A stretch of DNA of 64,000 bases, from NCBI RefSeq assembly GCF_035582795.1, contig NC_134368.1:37198501-37262500 (forward strand), given 5' to 3'. Of the stretch, positions 1 to 11,600 are shown in pieces. The DNA comes from Mycteria americana (Eukaryota; Chordata; Aves; Ciconiiformes; Ciconiidae). The first letter of the stretch is position 1. Each line of letters begins with the position of its first letter. Position numbers and translations under genes: made by a program. The notes under the pieces were generated by a model. The model made no database searches. It worked only from the letters and a program-made list of their open reading frames with translations, and was not told the DNA's origin.

Positions 1-1915
1 AGGCCATTAACAAATACTGACAGGATCGCAATGCCAAGATAACATTTGCCATCTTTGCACAGAATGCTAACCTGCCTGTTGATTACCCTCCCTTTACTTA
101 GGGACTTCATAAACCCATATATAGAAAAAAACGGGCAAACTGACAGTGCACAGACAACCTTTATCTTGGTGTTTCCTAGCTCTTAAGTGCTTTATTTCAT
201 TTTCTTTAAATGTCACTTTGTGTGTAGGCTTTTTGTATGCCAGTAACAAAATAAGAGAGGACAGATTTATGAAGAAAAGAAAGGCCCAGGCTTCAGTCAC
301 ATCTTCAGAATATGACATCTTTGCAACCTTTCCATTTGCAGCCAACAACAAACGTGGCTCCACTGTAAAGGAAAGACTCCCAAGAGCTGCTTATCATTCA
401 GGCAGCCAAGACTAACAACTCAATGAACAGCAACAGAGCTCTGCACTAGTTCCTTAGTTACAATGGGAGTCAGTTTTGAATATAAGAAACGTATCATCGC
501 TCTCCATAATTGCTTCAGGATTCCATTAAAAGACAACCTAACCACTTTCCCAGCCTCTGCTTTGTACTACTCTGCCAGTACAGATGTAGGGGAGGATAAA
601 GACAATAAAGAACCTGTCCTAAAGTTCATGTTTAGAAGAATTCAAAAGTCTTACAACAAGAATAAGAGCATGAGCTGCTGCACCCACAGCCAACAAGTTC
701 GTTTGTGGAGGCAGTACATGGAAGAGAGCACATTAGCAGGTCTTCGTTGTAAGCAGGACTCCCACTGTTGGACTCAGAACCCAGAAAGTAAGTGAACAGG
801 ACTCTCATTGACTGACATGGATTTGAAATCAGTGCCTAGGTGTTTCTAACAGTTAAACCCTTACAAATAATTTGGTTGCTATAAAGTCAAGTTGTAGTTG
901 AAAGAAAGTTTTGAACACAGGGCTCACACATTGTCTGTCCCGTCAGAAATAGCACACGTATATCCAACAGAAAGCCTGCACACCATGTCTTACATTCCTA
1001 TTAAAAGCTAAGATGTTCCTGTAACATGCAAGAGAAGATAGCTAATCCTTGCATACTAAAATATATAGACATAAAATAAAAAGAGATTACTCTCCCAACT
1101 TTCTGAAAGCAAAGCTGCAGAAAGATATGACTAAATATAACCATGAACTGTAAGAACTAGGCCCTGTACACAGACTGAATCCGCCTGTCTCTTATTGCAG
1201 CAACAAGAACAAAACAAGATTGTATAGTTATAAATTAGTAACCAGGCTCTATCTGTTTTTCACATGTGAATAATAATAGTTACATGACACCAATTGCATT
1301 GGTGTCATTTTGTCGTGCAGTTAATGTTGTGCAAATTGCAAAGATGCATTTCTTTTAATATTCTGCATATATTCCTCAGCTCTGTAACATCTTCTGATCA
1401 TCCTATAGGATAAATGGTATTCTTTCTAGCAAAAAGATAATGGATATGGATTTACTGAGAGGAAAATGTTGCACCTGGATAATGGCCCCTTTTCCTACTG
1501 ATTATGCAATATACATGCCATCTCTATTTTGGGAGGCTCAGAAATGGGAGGGAGAAGATATTGTATCTAACAAGTTCCAACAGATTTTCTCCTAAATTAA
1601 AATGAAATATTCATTTGTTAATTATACACATCCTTTTCCCATAGCCATCTTCATTTTCATCAAAAATAAAAAGCTAAAGGGTAAGAAAACTGTTTACAGC
1701 AAAAAACAGAAGTTAAGAGCAAGCATCAGGACCTGTGTTCAGCCTTCCCTGTGTTGCTGCTCAAAATTCGTTGCTCAGTACTGACTAACACTACCTTGTA
1801 GAAAACAACGATATTGTACTCTCATTACAGGTTTTATAAGAAATTATCTGTGAAAATCATCTTTAGCATACAGAAAAGAAAAACAGTCAATTTAAAACAT
1901 TTTCACAACACTTAC
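1..1915. other. C4orf47 intron 2 (partial)
   Basis: AT-rich intron sequence. I searched both strands for the next expected C4orf47 exon (a GSYYGT-like block) and did not see it, so it should lie left of the window. The only structure noticed is a perfect hairpin at 1284-1308. The ORFs here, up to 110 codons, have no recognisable homology and no splice context. Confidence 0.7.
1284..1308. repeat. Perfect 10-bp inverted repeat with 5-nt loop
   Basis: The arms ATGACACCAA (1284-1293) and TTGGTGTCAT (1299-1308) are exact reverse complements around TTGCA. Function unknown; see findings. Confidence 0.85.
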
Positions 1916-2135
1916 GGCAATTTGTCTCCATTACTGGGAAGGAAAGCTTTGCCCAAATTTTTCTTTGATTCTGCCAATCTATAGCGTCTCCTTAGCTGAA
2001 CAGGGTTTGAGTAGGCTTCACCATCGAAAATCCTCACAAACTGAGGCTCAAAATAACCTGCCTGCAGAGATGACAATTTTTTGGTCCCCCCAGGTAACAT
2101 CTGTCTGTTCTTGCTCGCAGCTTCGTTAAAAGGGC
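1916..2135 (-). CDS. CFAP96: C4orf47 coding exon 2
   Basis: Two hundred and twenty bases: two completing the split Arg, 72 codons, and two bases (CC) of a Pro codon that is completed in the next exon. Acceptor ...aaag at 2136-2137, donor gtaagt at 1915-1914. The encoded block LQAGYFEPQFVRIFDGE is typical of the family. Confidence 0.93.
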
Positions 2136-3291
2136 CTTTAAAAAAGTAAGCACTGTAAATAACTGTTTGATGTTAGTGCTTCTCTTAGTCTACATTAAAA
2201 AACTACGGTCTGGATTTGGGTGGCTCAAAGAATGTACTACAGAGCATTTAACTTGTAAATCATGCATGTAAATGGTTGTGTCTGAAAAACAATGCTACGA
2301 GAAGGTATTCACGGCACCTAGGTTTAGTTTTCTAACCCCTGCACTTGCTTTACAGGCAATGGAGAGAGACTGGTTGCTCCAGACTACAATTCAGAGCTAT
2401 AACTGATGCCTATTTATATACTACGAGTAATACTTCAGAGGAGCACCTCTCTCTCCCACTGATTACAGACCAGATAGAATAGCTTAAGTGCCTCCAGTTG
2501 GGTTTTGAATACCCAGCAGCTCAGTGTGTTGGAAGTGTATCAGCCGGGGTTCTGGTGGACATGTTCATCACTGACACAACACCACCGCAGAAATGTCTGT
2601 ATTGAGAAGCCAGGATTCTTTTGCATTATCACTTTGAAGCAGCTACTGAGGGTTAAACTCTGTAACCTTACTAATTACAAAAATTACCTTTCTCAATGAG
2701 TATTCCCATTAAACAACAAGAAAAGGAGAATATTCTTTAAAAAGACAGGATGGGGAATCTCACACATATGAGTCAGATCAGAACAGAAAAAAAACTGCAA
2801 CACTAATTTAAAAATAATTGACAACGTAATTGTCAATAACGGAAAACCTGCTGAAAGAGCACACAAAAACACTATTGTTTTTCACAAAAGCAGGAAAATA
2901 CTGGTAACTTGCAGATAATTAATATTAAAAAGAAATGTATACACTAAAAGATTTTATCAGGCTATTATGCATACATATTTTTCAGTTTTACGGGATTTTT
3001 CCTTTCTTTGATATATCCATCCCAACATATCAAGCCTTTTTCTTAATAATACAGACCTGAGCAAAGATGATGCATGAAAAAGCAGTTCCCTCTAACAAAA
3101 CAAAACAAAAATTAGAAAATAGTGATTCTGAAAGTAGATGGATACTAGAGCTAGTCCCTATCACTAAACAGTGATCAAAATTAAATGTACTTACGCATAT
3201 AATGTGAGACATATTTATCTCCAATGGTAACATAACCCATTTCACTGAAGAGGCCAATCCTCTCCATATCACTTTTCCCTTCCGCAGGCAT
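1916..3291 (-). CDS. CFAP96: C4orf47/CFAP96 (cilia- and flagella-associated protein 96), 5' part
   Basis: Two coding exons on the minus strand (3291-3195, then 2135-1916) join in phase to give the first 105 residues of a C4orf47-like protein. Seen: the start MPAEGKSDMERIGLF, then a block containing PFNEAASKNRQMLPGG, LQAGYFEPQFVRIF and KKNLGKAFLPSNGDK. All of these match my memory of human C4orf47 closely. The split Arg codon (C at 3195 plus GC at 2135) and both donors (gtaagt) are intact. In mammals the protein is linked to centrosomes and cilia; its molecular role is not well defined. The human protein is about 309 residues, so roughly two thirds is missing here and should lie left of base 1. 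A good acceptor at 3383-3384 suggests the exon continues as 5' UTR to 3382, with a non-coding first exon probably in the CpG island near 5.2-5.5 kb (inference). Confidence 0.93.
2817..2837. repeat. Perfect 8-bp inverted repeat
   Basis: The arms ATTGACAA (2817-2824) and TTGTCAAT (2830-2837) flank CGTAA inside C4orf47 intron 1. It is short enough to be chance in AT-rich DNA. Confidence 0.7.
3195..3291 (-). CDS. CFAP96: C4orf47 coding exon 1
   Basis: Ninety-seven coding bases: 32 codons plus one base of a split Arg codon. The ATG is at 3289-3291 read in reverse. The donor on the minus strand is gtaagt, just left of 3195. 5' UTR probably continues to 3382, where TTTGTTTACAG forms an acceptor. 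Confidence 0.92.
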
Positions 3292-3382
3292 GGCTGGATC
3301 TGTGTGACAGTGCACTGCACTAAAAGGGTTGAAGTATCCTTGTTTATTTGTTCTACTGCAAAAGTCTATAAGCAGTCCACAC

Positions 3383-5190
3383 CTGTAAACAAAAAGTTTA
3401 TTTAAGTAAAATGCAAGAAGTTTTGGTTAAAAATATTAGCAATAAATGTAATCTGAGGAAAGTAATCTACAATATGATTGAAAGCTTTGGTGCATGTAGG
3501 ACAAATGGACTGTGGGATTTAGACACCATTATATCTCTTCTGTTAAATTCAAAACATGAGCGGAGAGAGAAAATCAAATGCATTTCTAATGCAACTGGTG
3601 CAACTCTTACTGAATTTACATAGTTTGGGTCAAAATTTGTAACAGGTATCTTCAGAGTACTAAGATGAGAGGTTTTGGTGGCACTAACAACTAGTAATAA
3701 AACATGCCAAGCAGCCTCCTTCTTCATCTTGTGGATTATCTCTAGCAATGGTTTTCAGTCACTCTCTAATAATGGTATAGAAAGTTAGTGTATGGACAAA
3801 CCTGGGGTAAAGCATAAAAGTGGAATTTTGGAAGCCTTCTAACTAATCCAAGACCTGGTCATAGTAAATATCTCCAATTTCTTCTTGGTTTTAATGCAAA
3901 TGATTTACAGTAAATGTTAGTTTTTCCTCCTCATCACCCTCATTGGAGCCTGACAGGACTAAGGAAAATGCCTAGTCAACAAGTGTAAGGAACTCAAGGG
4001 CTTGAATAGAGAGCAGGCTTAGCACTAGGATTACCAGGGATCTGATTCCCAGGGTGAAAACTGGTAGAGATGGGAATCAGAATCAGCTAGAGGAAGAACT
4101 GCCTTAAGGAGGAAGATAACAATATACGGTAAGTTCACCAGGAATGGAAATCAAGGTAGACAAAATCGGTTAATATGTTAGAAAGCTATTTCTTGAAAGT
4201 CATGAAATATAAGAATTATCCAAAAAATCAAGGATATGCAAACAAATAGCTGAAGTATCTGTGTCCACACGGCTTGAAAGAGATTAGGGAAGTTAAGACA
4301 TTAGGGTGGAATACAGATTAAAGACTATGTAGATCAAGTCCCATGTTGGTATTAACTATGGGGGCAAAGGCAAGATGGAAGATAGGAATGAAAATAACTC
4401 AGGCAGCAGAAAACTCTGAGAGATTAATATCACACATTAGCTGTATCTGGCATGTGGGTGCAGAGTAGAAAAGCAGCAGCAGTACAGCGGTGGAAATCTA
4501 TATAATATAGATTTTATATATTTTATTATTAAAAATAATATGCTGGAGCACTGTGTATTATAGAAGAGCTAGTCACATTTTGCTTATGCTCAGCACACAG
4601 GATGGACAGCATGCAGCAGTTTTGAAAAGCCTGAAGCAATTTTTTTTTGCAACGTGTGGAGATTCACACAGTGTAAAATGCACCATCGCTTCATCAGGCA
4701 AACTCAGTACTGTTCTTTGATTACTGGTAGGTCTACACATTGGGTAAGGAACCAAAGGGCAGGCGACAACAAATAGCACTGAAAGAAGAGATGACAGAAG
4801 ACTGACCCTTAGAAACGAACTCAAGGGTTCGCTGTTAGGAAGCTAGTTGGCATTACTGACGAGGAGGATAGGGATAGTTCATCGAAAATAAATAGACCTG
4901 GAATTAAATTCTACAGTGTAAAGCAAAGATCGTTGATCAAGGTATTAATGGGAAGGATTTTTGGACCCCAGCAGTTCGATGCGACTGAGGTGTAACGAGG
5001 TGGACGAGCCTGGCCTTGAAGTAGCAGTGTTGTGGGGCAGCAGGCGGGCGAGCACAATTCTGGAGCGTCTCCCAAGGAATTTGTAGGAAAGGTGAGGAAA
5101 TACCAATATTTTGCCACTAAGCGCTGACACCACATAAACTGGATTAAGCACAGCTATGGTTGGCTGCCCAAGCTACAGAAAGCTCAACTC
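3383..5190. other. C4orf47 5' intron / upstream region
   Basis: This holds intron sequence between the first coding exon of C4orf47 and the CpG island. No coding exon was recognised on either strand. An A/T-rich tract with many TATA-like runs lies at 4495-4560. GC content rises from about 4.95 kb as the island is approached. Confidence 0.6.
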
Positions 5191-5554
5191 TACGCACTAC
5201 ACCACAGTGCGCCGGCCCACCGCTACGTGCGGCAGCACCGCTGGGTACGGAAGGCCGCTGAATCAAGAGGGAACCGAGCGGCACCGCGGCACCTACTTGC
5301 CGGAGCCGGCACCTCACTCGCCTGAGACCGCCGCCGAGGGGAGCGAGAGGCGGTGCGGCGGCGAGAAGGCCCGGGGCCGCCCCCGCCCTCTGTTGGTGCC
5401 GGTAGCCCAGGAGGCGGGAAAGTCCAACAGGCAGCGGGGGTAAGCCTCGCCTGTGTGTCCCCCCGGCTCCCTGCAGTGGTACGGCCCAGGGCGATCGCGG
5501 CTGCGCAGCACCGCAGTGCGGGTGTGCCGGCGGGGGAGGAGGGGCGTCAGCCGT

Positions 5555-5560
5555 CACGTG
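5555..5560. promoter_or_regulatory. E-box CACGTG (USF/TFE-type context)
   Basis: GTCACGTGGC spans 5553-5562, about 100 bp upstream of the UFSP2 ATG. The flanking GT and GC fit USF/MiT-TFE preference, one base from the CLEAR-type GTCACGTGAC. Binding is inferred. Confidence 0.45.
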
Positions 5561-5638
5561 GCTCCCGCCGGCCGTTTCCGCCGGGGGGGGGAAACGTCCG
5601 TGCCGCCAGCTCGCGCAGCGCCGCCCTCCGGGCGGGAG

Positions 5639-5650
5639 CGCGCGTGCGCG
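5639..5650. promoter_or_regulatory. NRF1-type site
   Basis: CGCGCGTGCGCG, read in reverse as CGCGCACGCGCG, fits the NRF1 consensus YGCGCAYGCGCR at every position. It lies 7 bp before the UFSP2 ATG, where many housekeeping promoters carry such a site. Binding is inferred. Confidence 0.6.
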
Positions 5651-5656
5651 GGGAGG

Positions 5657-5698
5657 ATGCGGCCGGGCCCGGCCCCCGCCGCGGCGCTGACGGACGTG
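5657..5698 (+). CDS. UFSP2: UFSP2 coding exon 1
   Basis: Fourteen codons, [14 protein letters not shown], in the CpG island, followed by a gtgagt donor. The exon is in phase with exon 2, whose [10 protein letters not shown] aligns with the human start MVISESMDILF. An internal Met (MDILF) in exon 2 is an alternative start if exon 1 is untranslated. Confidence 0.75.
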
Positions 5699-8600
5699 GT
5701 GAGTCCGCCCCTCCCCCGGGGCCCCGCGGGTGGGGGGCGGCGGCGGCGGCGGCGGCGGGGGTCTGTCCTCAGCGGGCAGGGCAGGGCTCGGCTCCCGCTC
5801 GGGCTGGGCTAGCAGCGGGGCCGGGGGCTTGCCCTAGACGTCCCCCCAGCCGTTCCCCCCCACACCCGAAACGGCCGCGGGGGAGCGGTCTGCAGCGCTG
5901 CCCGGTCCTGTGGCGAGCGGGGCGGGCTGGGGGCCGGTGGCCGCTTGCCCGCTCCCCGGTGGGTGCTCCGCGGCGGCGTTTGGGCCTCCAGCCCCCAGGG
6001 GCACCTCGGGGGGAGGTGTCGAGGCCCCTCGGGAGCTCCGGGTGCGAGGCCCTTTCTGCAGCGTCCAGGCCGCGCTGCCCCCTTCGTCCGCCCCTCGCAG
6101 CAGCCTTTCCTGTCGCCCTTGGGGACCCTGCGGGTCTCAGCCTGCGTGGCTTTTGTCAGGGATTTGTCGGAAGACCTCATCATCTGTGGTGAGCCACTAT
6201 CAAAAGGGCAAATCCTCTCCCTCCTTTTGCAGAGCTCTGCTTTTCATTCGTGAACGTTATTCTTGTGTTGTAATAATTCAAATAAAAAACACCTTTCGCA
6301 TCAGCCCAGGCAGACTTTTTTTCAGATGCTGGCACTTGTGGATCCCACGCTCCAAGACCTTTTTAACATAGATAACTGTGTTATCTAAAATAGTTCAGGA
6401 TTATGCTTCAGGAACCAAAACGTTAGACATTGCAATCTTGCCTTTTTTGTTTCTTGGAGTAAACTTTGGCATTCCAGAATAATGGAAACCCAAAAACCCT
6501 TTGTCCAAAGCGAAAAGTGTAGATGCTTATATTTCCATCAGGCATGCATATCTTTTTTTACATTTCTGCTTAGAATACTTTAAATGGAAAGAAAATTAGT
6601 CCTGTTTTTTGATTCTTTTATTTCATGAATAACGATAGCCTTGCACCTGGAAGTTTCCCATACCTTGTAAGCAAACAGTTATGTGGTAAGTCTTTCCAAA
6701 GCGTCTTAGTGTGGTTATTCTTACAGGTGTCTGGTGGGGTTTTTTAGAGCAATTAAGGCTGCGAAGCATTTCTTTTTGTGGACTGTTAGATTGAGCAATG
6801 CCCACACTCTTCTGAGCTGTCACCTTTTGTTCCTCTCTCTACTGGCTCAACTGTTTTTGTAGCGGTACGTTGAGCTTGACTGGGAATCGATCTGGCTGAA
6901 AATGTCTTCTCTCAATAAGAGGGTGGTTTTCCATCTGCATGAGTTCTCTGGTGAAGTTCATGTTAAAATGTCTGGAACGAGCAGTTGTGGGGACGCAGAG
7001 CAGGGAATTGGGAAGGGGAAAAAAAACAGCTGGGTGGTCTCTGTGCAGCTATAAAGCAGCTCTCCTGTCAAACGTGAAACTCAGCCTGGGTTCTAGAGGT
7101 TGTATCCGCCCCTCTCCCCCCCCCCCCCCCCCCCTTTTTTTTTTTCCCTTTCCCTGAAGCTGTGATTTCCTAACCAGGATGAATGCACACCTACAGATGT
7201 GCTTAATTACCTTTCTGCTCTACTGCTTAGAGCACTCCTTGGTTTATTTGAACTGGAAGAAGACTTGTGAGAGAAACACATTTGGATTGAAACAATGAGA
7301 AACAACAACATTTTACCCAACATATTTCTAAATGGTAAAAGTATAGAATTAAGACTTTCTTGTTTAGGTAGGAAATGTGTTTTAAGGGCTGCCTGTAGCA
7401 GCACTCACGTAGTTGAGGTACTGGCTCTGGCAACTATGTGCTGCTGCACTGCTCAGTTCCCTCTTTATTCACTGGCCTTTTGTACCCTGAGCAGCTGCAG
7501 TAATTACTGGTGTGCTCGCACACTGTGGCATAATAACAGTCAACTGTAACTTGAGAGAAAGCATGCTGAAATAACTATTCATTTTCATTGCCTCTTTCTT
7601 TTTTCCTCCTTAGGTGATTCTAGAAGCTATGGACATACTCTTTAGAATAAGAGGAGGCTTGGATCTTGCATTTCAGCTAGCAACTACTGATGGTGTGTCT
7701 GTAAGACTATAACAGATTTCTTAATGAAAGGATAATATATAAATGTTAATTAACTATGATGTTTATTTTCTTGGCATTTTACCAGATGTTAAGTGCTTCT
7801 TCCCAGACCCCTAAAGATTATGTCCAAAAAATGTTATTTTTTATCTCCATCAATTTTCTGACAGTCTTTTTCCATGTATGTTTTTTATTTTAATTTGAAG
7901 TAAAGTTTAAATTTCCACTTTTATTTACATGTTTTTCTTGCTTATGGATATGGTATTGGGATCACTTTTCAGTTTGATCCCAAAGTTGACCCTGAAATTA
8001 AACAAATGAACAGAGAATAACTAATAACTTAGATTTGGCCACAAAGCAAACAGAGTGACTTAATGACAATTAATTTGGTCATAACGGGATTATATTAATA
8101 ATACAGCTTTGAGATTGTGGTCTAGTAATTCTAGAGCAATAGAGAAGATGAACAAGCTAACTAGTTACTCTACTGAATGTAGGTGGGATTGGCTACTGCA
8201 ATCCCATGTGATAACAAGGGATTAGACCATGTGGCGTTAAGAGGCTCCTTTAGTCCTGTGTTCTTACAATAATCTGAAATTCACTTCAAAAAGTCTACTC
8301 AAGACTATCAGTGGCCATTGAGCTATTGCAGGGCAGAGTGCGGAAGGAGGGTGTTTCTGGCCTAACCGTAGCTCATTCTGGATTTTAAAAGGACATGTCT
8401 ATAGTAGAAACTCTGAATTCAATGCTATTGAACCTTGAAAAGGAACTTTGGCTCGCTTCAATTCATGATGTGGAATAGAAGCGTTGAATAGGTTGGCCTA
8501 ACGCGTAGCGGCTTTTTGTGAATTGCATCCTCAGAGAAGGGCTATTTATCTGACTTTATTTACGCTGTAGTGAATTTCAACCACAGCGAAGCAGAGTGAT

Positions 8601-11600
8601 GCTGAGATTGTCCAAGTGCAGCATAATATTCTACAGAGAAATAGTTAGTATGTGAATATGGCAGACCATTCCCTTGAAGGCAGTGAGGATTTTCTTTTGG
8701 AGGAGATTTAGCTAAATATGTTGGGGTTTGTTTGATTTTTCTAATACTGTAGCTTTTATAGACTTCTAGTGCAAAAGTCAACTAATAATAGTGGCTAAAT
8801 CTAAGTTAATGTGTTAAAGAAATACAGTTCAGCATAGTCTTTGATAGCTTGTTAGGCTTTGTATAGCTCATTGCATTCTAAGTAATGGCTGTTAATCCCC
8901 TCAGTGAGGAAAACAATGCTGGTAATGTGCAAAAGTTGCTCTGTCATATCCAGTATTGGTTCAGGTTGTAAGGAGTGGGTGAAACTTAAAAAGTCAAGTC
9001 AAGCTCTGAAAGACAGATGTCTATACCAGTAATAAAGATTCAGGCTGACCAGGGTGTGGCTTGCAGTTACAGGTGTACATTGGCCAACATTTGGTCTGTT
9101 GCTGAAGTGTAGGCCCTGCTTTTCCAAAGATTTAGTATGTTTTTGGTTTGTATTCCTGGATAATTATAGGAAGTTAGAAACATGTGACTCAGATTGAATC
9201 TTTCCAGTATTTACTCAAAAAACTAAATATAACCATATGTAGAAGTTTGTACATAGAAGTTTGTTTGTAACTGTAGACTTGGTTAAGAGTTATTGATGTG
9301 AGAATCTACTGCGGTGTAGGTTATTCTTCTGTAATTCATTCCGCTCTTCATATTTGACAGCACCTGAGAGAAACAGTACACTTTTTTTCAGTCATGTATG
9401 AGGGTGAATGTTTGAGACAGACCTGCTAAGTGAAATCTTATCTCAGTTTTTGTTTACATAGCCATTTTTCTGATCATAACAGCACTTATGTTTTTATTCA
9501 AGTCAAAACATACCAATTTTTTTAAAAATGTATGCCCAGCAGCTACAACAAAAGTGAGGGAATTTTCTAGGCTAATTGTATCCTTATTGTGTTTCAGAGG
9601 CATCAACAAAAAAGGCGTTAGGATATGTTTTCAGTGATCTTGCAAACAAACTGTCCTCAGATGTTCTTGTATTAAGAATTTGCCACAGTTCAGTCTATGT
9701 GTGGCCTAACAATGGCATGAACACTGTTCCAGAGCTGACTGATGATTCTGCTTGTAAGGAGATAAGACGATTTATACAGTGAGTATATTTAAAAATATAT
9801 AATTTTTTAATAATTAATTTCATATTATAGAAATTTCTCTTTCTGTTGATGCTTCAGATTTGATCAAGATGATGAGACCAAACGAAAGCTTGGCAAAAAA
9901 AAGGATAAAAAGTTACAAGATACGGTATGTGTCTCACCACACTAATAAATTATATCAGACAACCTATCATTTAAGCATTTTAGACCTGCCCTCCGTAGGC
10001 TTTTCTGTACACAAATAGACATTGATATGACTTAAAGAATCCTTTTAAAGTCATTGAGACTCAGTGTGAATGCAGAGATCCATCTACAGTAGATCAGCAC
10101 GTAGAAGTTTGTCTTTAACATTACTAGCTTTTTTTAAAGCCAGTTATTTCATCACTGAGTTTGATACCAAATATCTACAATCTTACTTTTGCCTTCTTGG
10201 TGCATGTGTTGTTGGAGGTGTACTATTGGTGTCTTTATTCTCTGCAGCAGCAGATAGTCAATGTAGACCTCATGTTGGAAATGACGTCTTCGTTAGCTGC
10301 TTTGGCTCCAGTCATTGAAAGGGAAAATAAGGAACACCACTACATTAATATGACATTACCAGTTGATGTTGTTGTATCTGTTTCTCCAGAAGAAACATGG
10401 GGAAAGTAAGTGTTATCCTGAACTTGTAATTTTTCAGCTTCATTTCTGCTTTTTCTTGAAATAATGAAGTAAAGCTATCATATCATTAATCAGTTCAATG
10501 AAGTAGCATATAGTATTTTTGTACTGGAATTTTAACTGTATAAATAATTAAAGCTCCTATAGACAGTTGTTAGCCTTAATAATCTTGAGACACAATCTTT
10601 TTGCTATCTACAAATTATCATTTATCAATGTCTGATAGATTTGAGAACTCGTAACCATTGCTTAGCGAGGAATTGAGAAAGTCAGGAAAATGTTCTAAAG
10701 ACTCATGTAAGTGTGTGAGTGTGTATAAAAGAGTGAGAGTTGGAATGTATTTGATGGGCCTTTGTAATCTCAGTACTACGTTAGGGGCTGCAGCTGGGTA
10801 GGTGAAGGTAGAAAACATTGAAGTCTTCCTCTATATTTTTTCCTTGCACTTTACATACGATTTGACTCTGAAGGATGCTAAATGAGGTGGGGTGGATAAA
10901 ATGCAAAAAAGACCCCATATAGTCATATATGTAACTTTTATTTTGTCAAATGCTCATAATGGTTGTGTTTCTGATAGGAGACCAGAGTACCTGCACTTTG
11001 GAGGGTTGAATCACTAGGGGGTAGTTTCTGTGTGCAGACGTGCTTTGAGTAAAGCACGGTGAGGTTCTGTCTTTCTGTGTGGGAGTGGAAGCATGGAAGT
11101 AGTAAGTTCATCAGACCAGGTGCAAATATGCATATAAGTATTGTATAACTATCAGAGCTATGAGAGAAAATGATCCACCATCACTGTTCTACTTCTTAAA
11201 TATTCTCCCTTATACTTTGCAGGGTACAAAGTCTCCTAGTGAAAGCAATTCATAGGCAGTTAACTGACATGGAAAGATGTATCATGAAATATATGAAGGG
11301 AACATCAATTGTGGTACCAGAGCAATTTCATTTCATGTTACCAGGAAAAAATCACCTTGTTACAATCTCGTATCCTACAGGTATTTCAGATGATCAACTG
11401 GAAAGTTACAGAAAGGTAAAGCCAACAAATACTAACAGAGCCTGATTTTTTTTTTTAATTATAATTATTATTGTAAATGAAGCAGTGGTAAAGCTTTACA
11501 TTCAGCCAACGTAGAATTAAATACTAACAGATACTGCTGTTTTTTAAATTTATTTTTATTATAACTGAAGCAGTATACTGAATGTGGAAGCTTGATTTAT

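Larger units (their letters stand above)
5190..6130. promoter_or_regulatory. CpG island; probable bidirectional C4orf47/UFSP2 promoter
   Basis: A dense run of CG dinucleotides and GC boxes contrasts with the AT-rich flanks. It covers the UFSP2 start exon (5657-5698) and extends into intron 1. C4orf47 is transcribed away from it on the minus strand, so it probably serves both genes, as the human orthologues are also head-to-head (established gene order plus inference). It contains an E-box CACGTG at 5555-5560 and an NRF1-type palindrome at 5639-5650. No TATA box was seen. The long ORFs through this region are a by-product of high GC. Confidence 0.8.
5699..7613. other. UFSP2 intron 1
   Basis: The first part is still CpG island and carries a (CGG)7 tract at 5738-5758. 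Further on is a C19/T11 homopolymer junction at 7116-7145. No other exon was recognised. Confidence 0.7.

Noticed and set aside
5353-6371. Several long ORFs (up to 279 codons) on both strands over the 5.2-6.3 kb region.
   Set aside because: They lie in a CpG island where stop codons are rare, are rich in Arg/Pro/Gly/Ala, overlap the UFSP2 start exon in other frames and match no protein I know.
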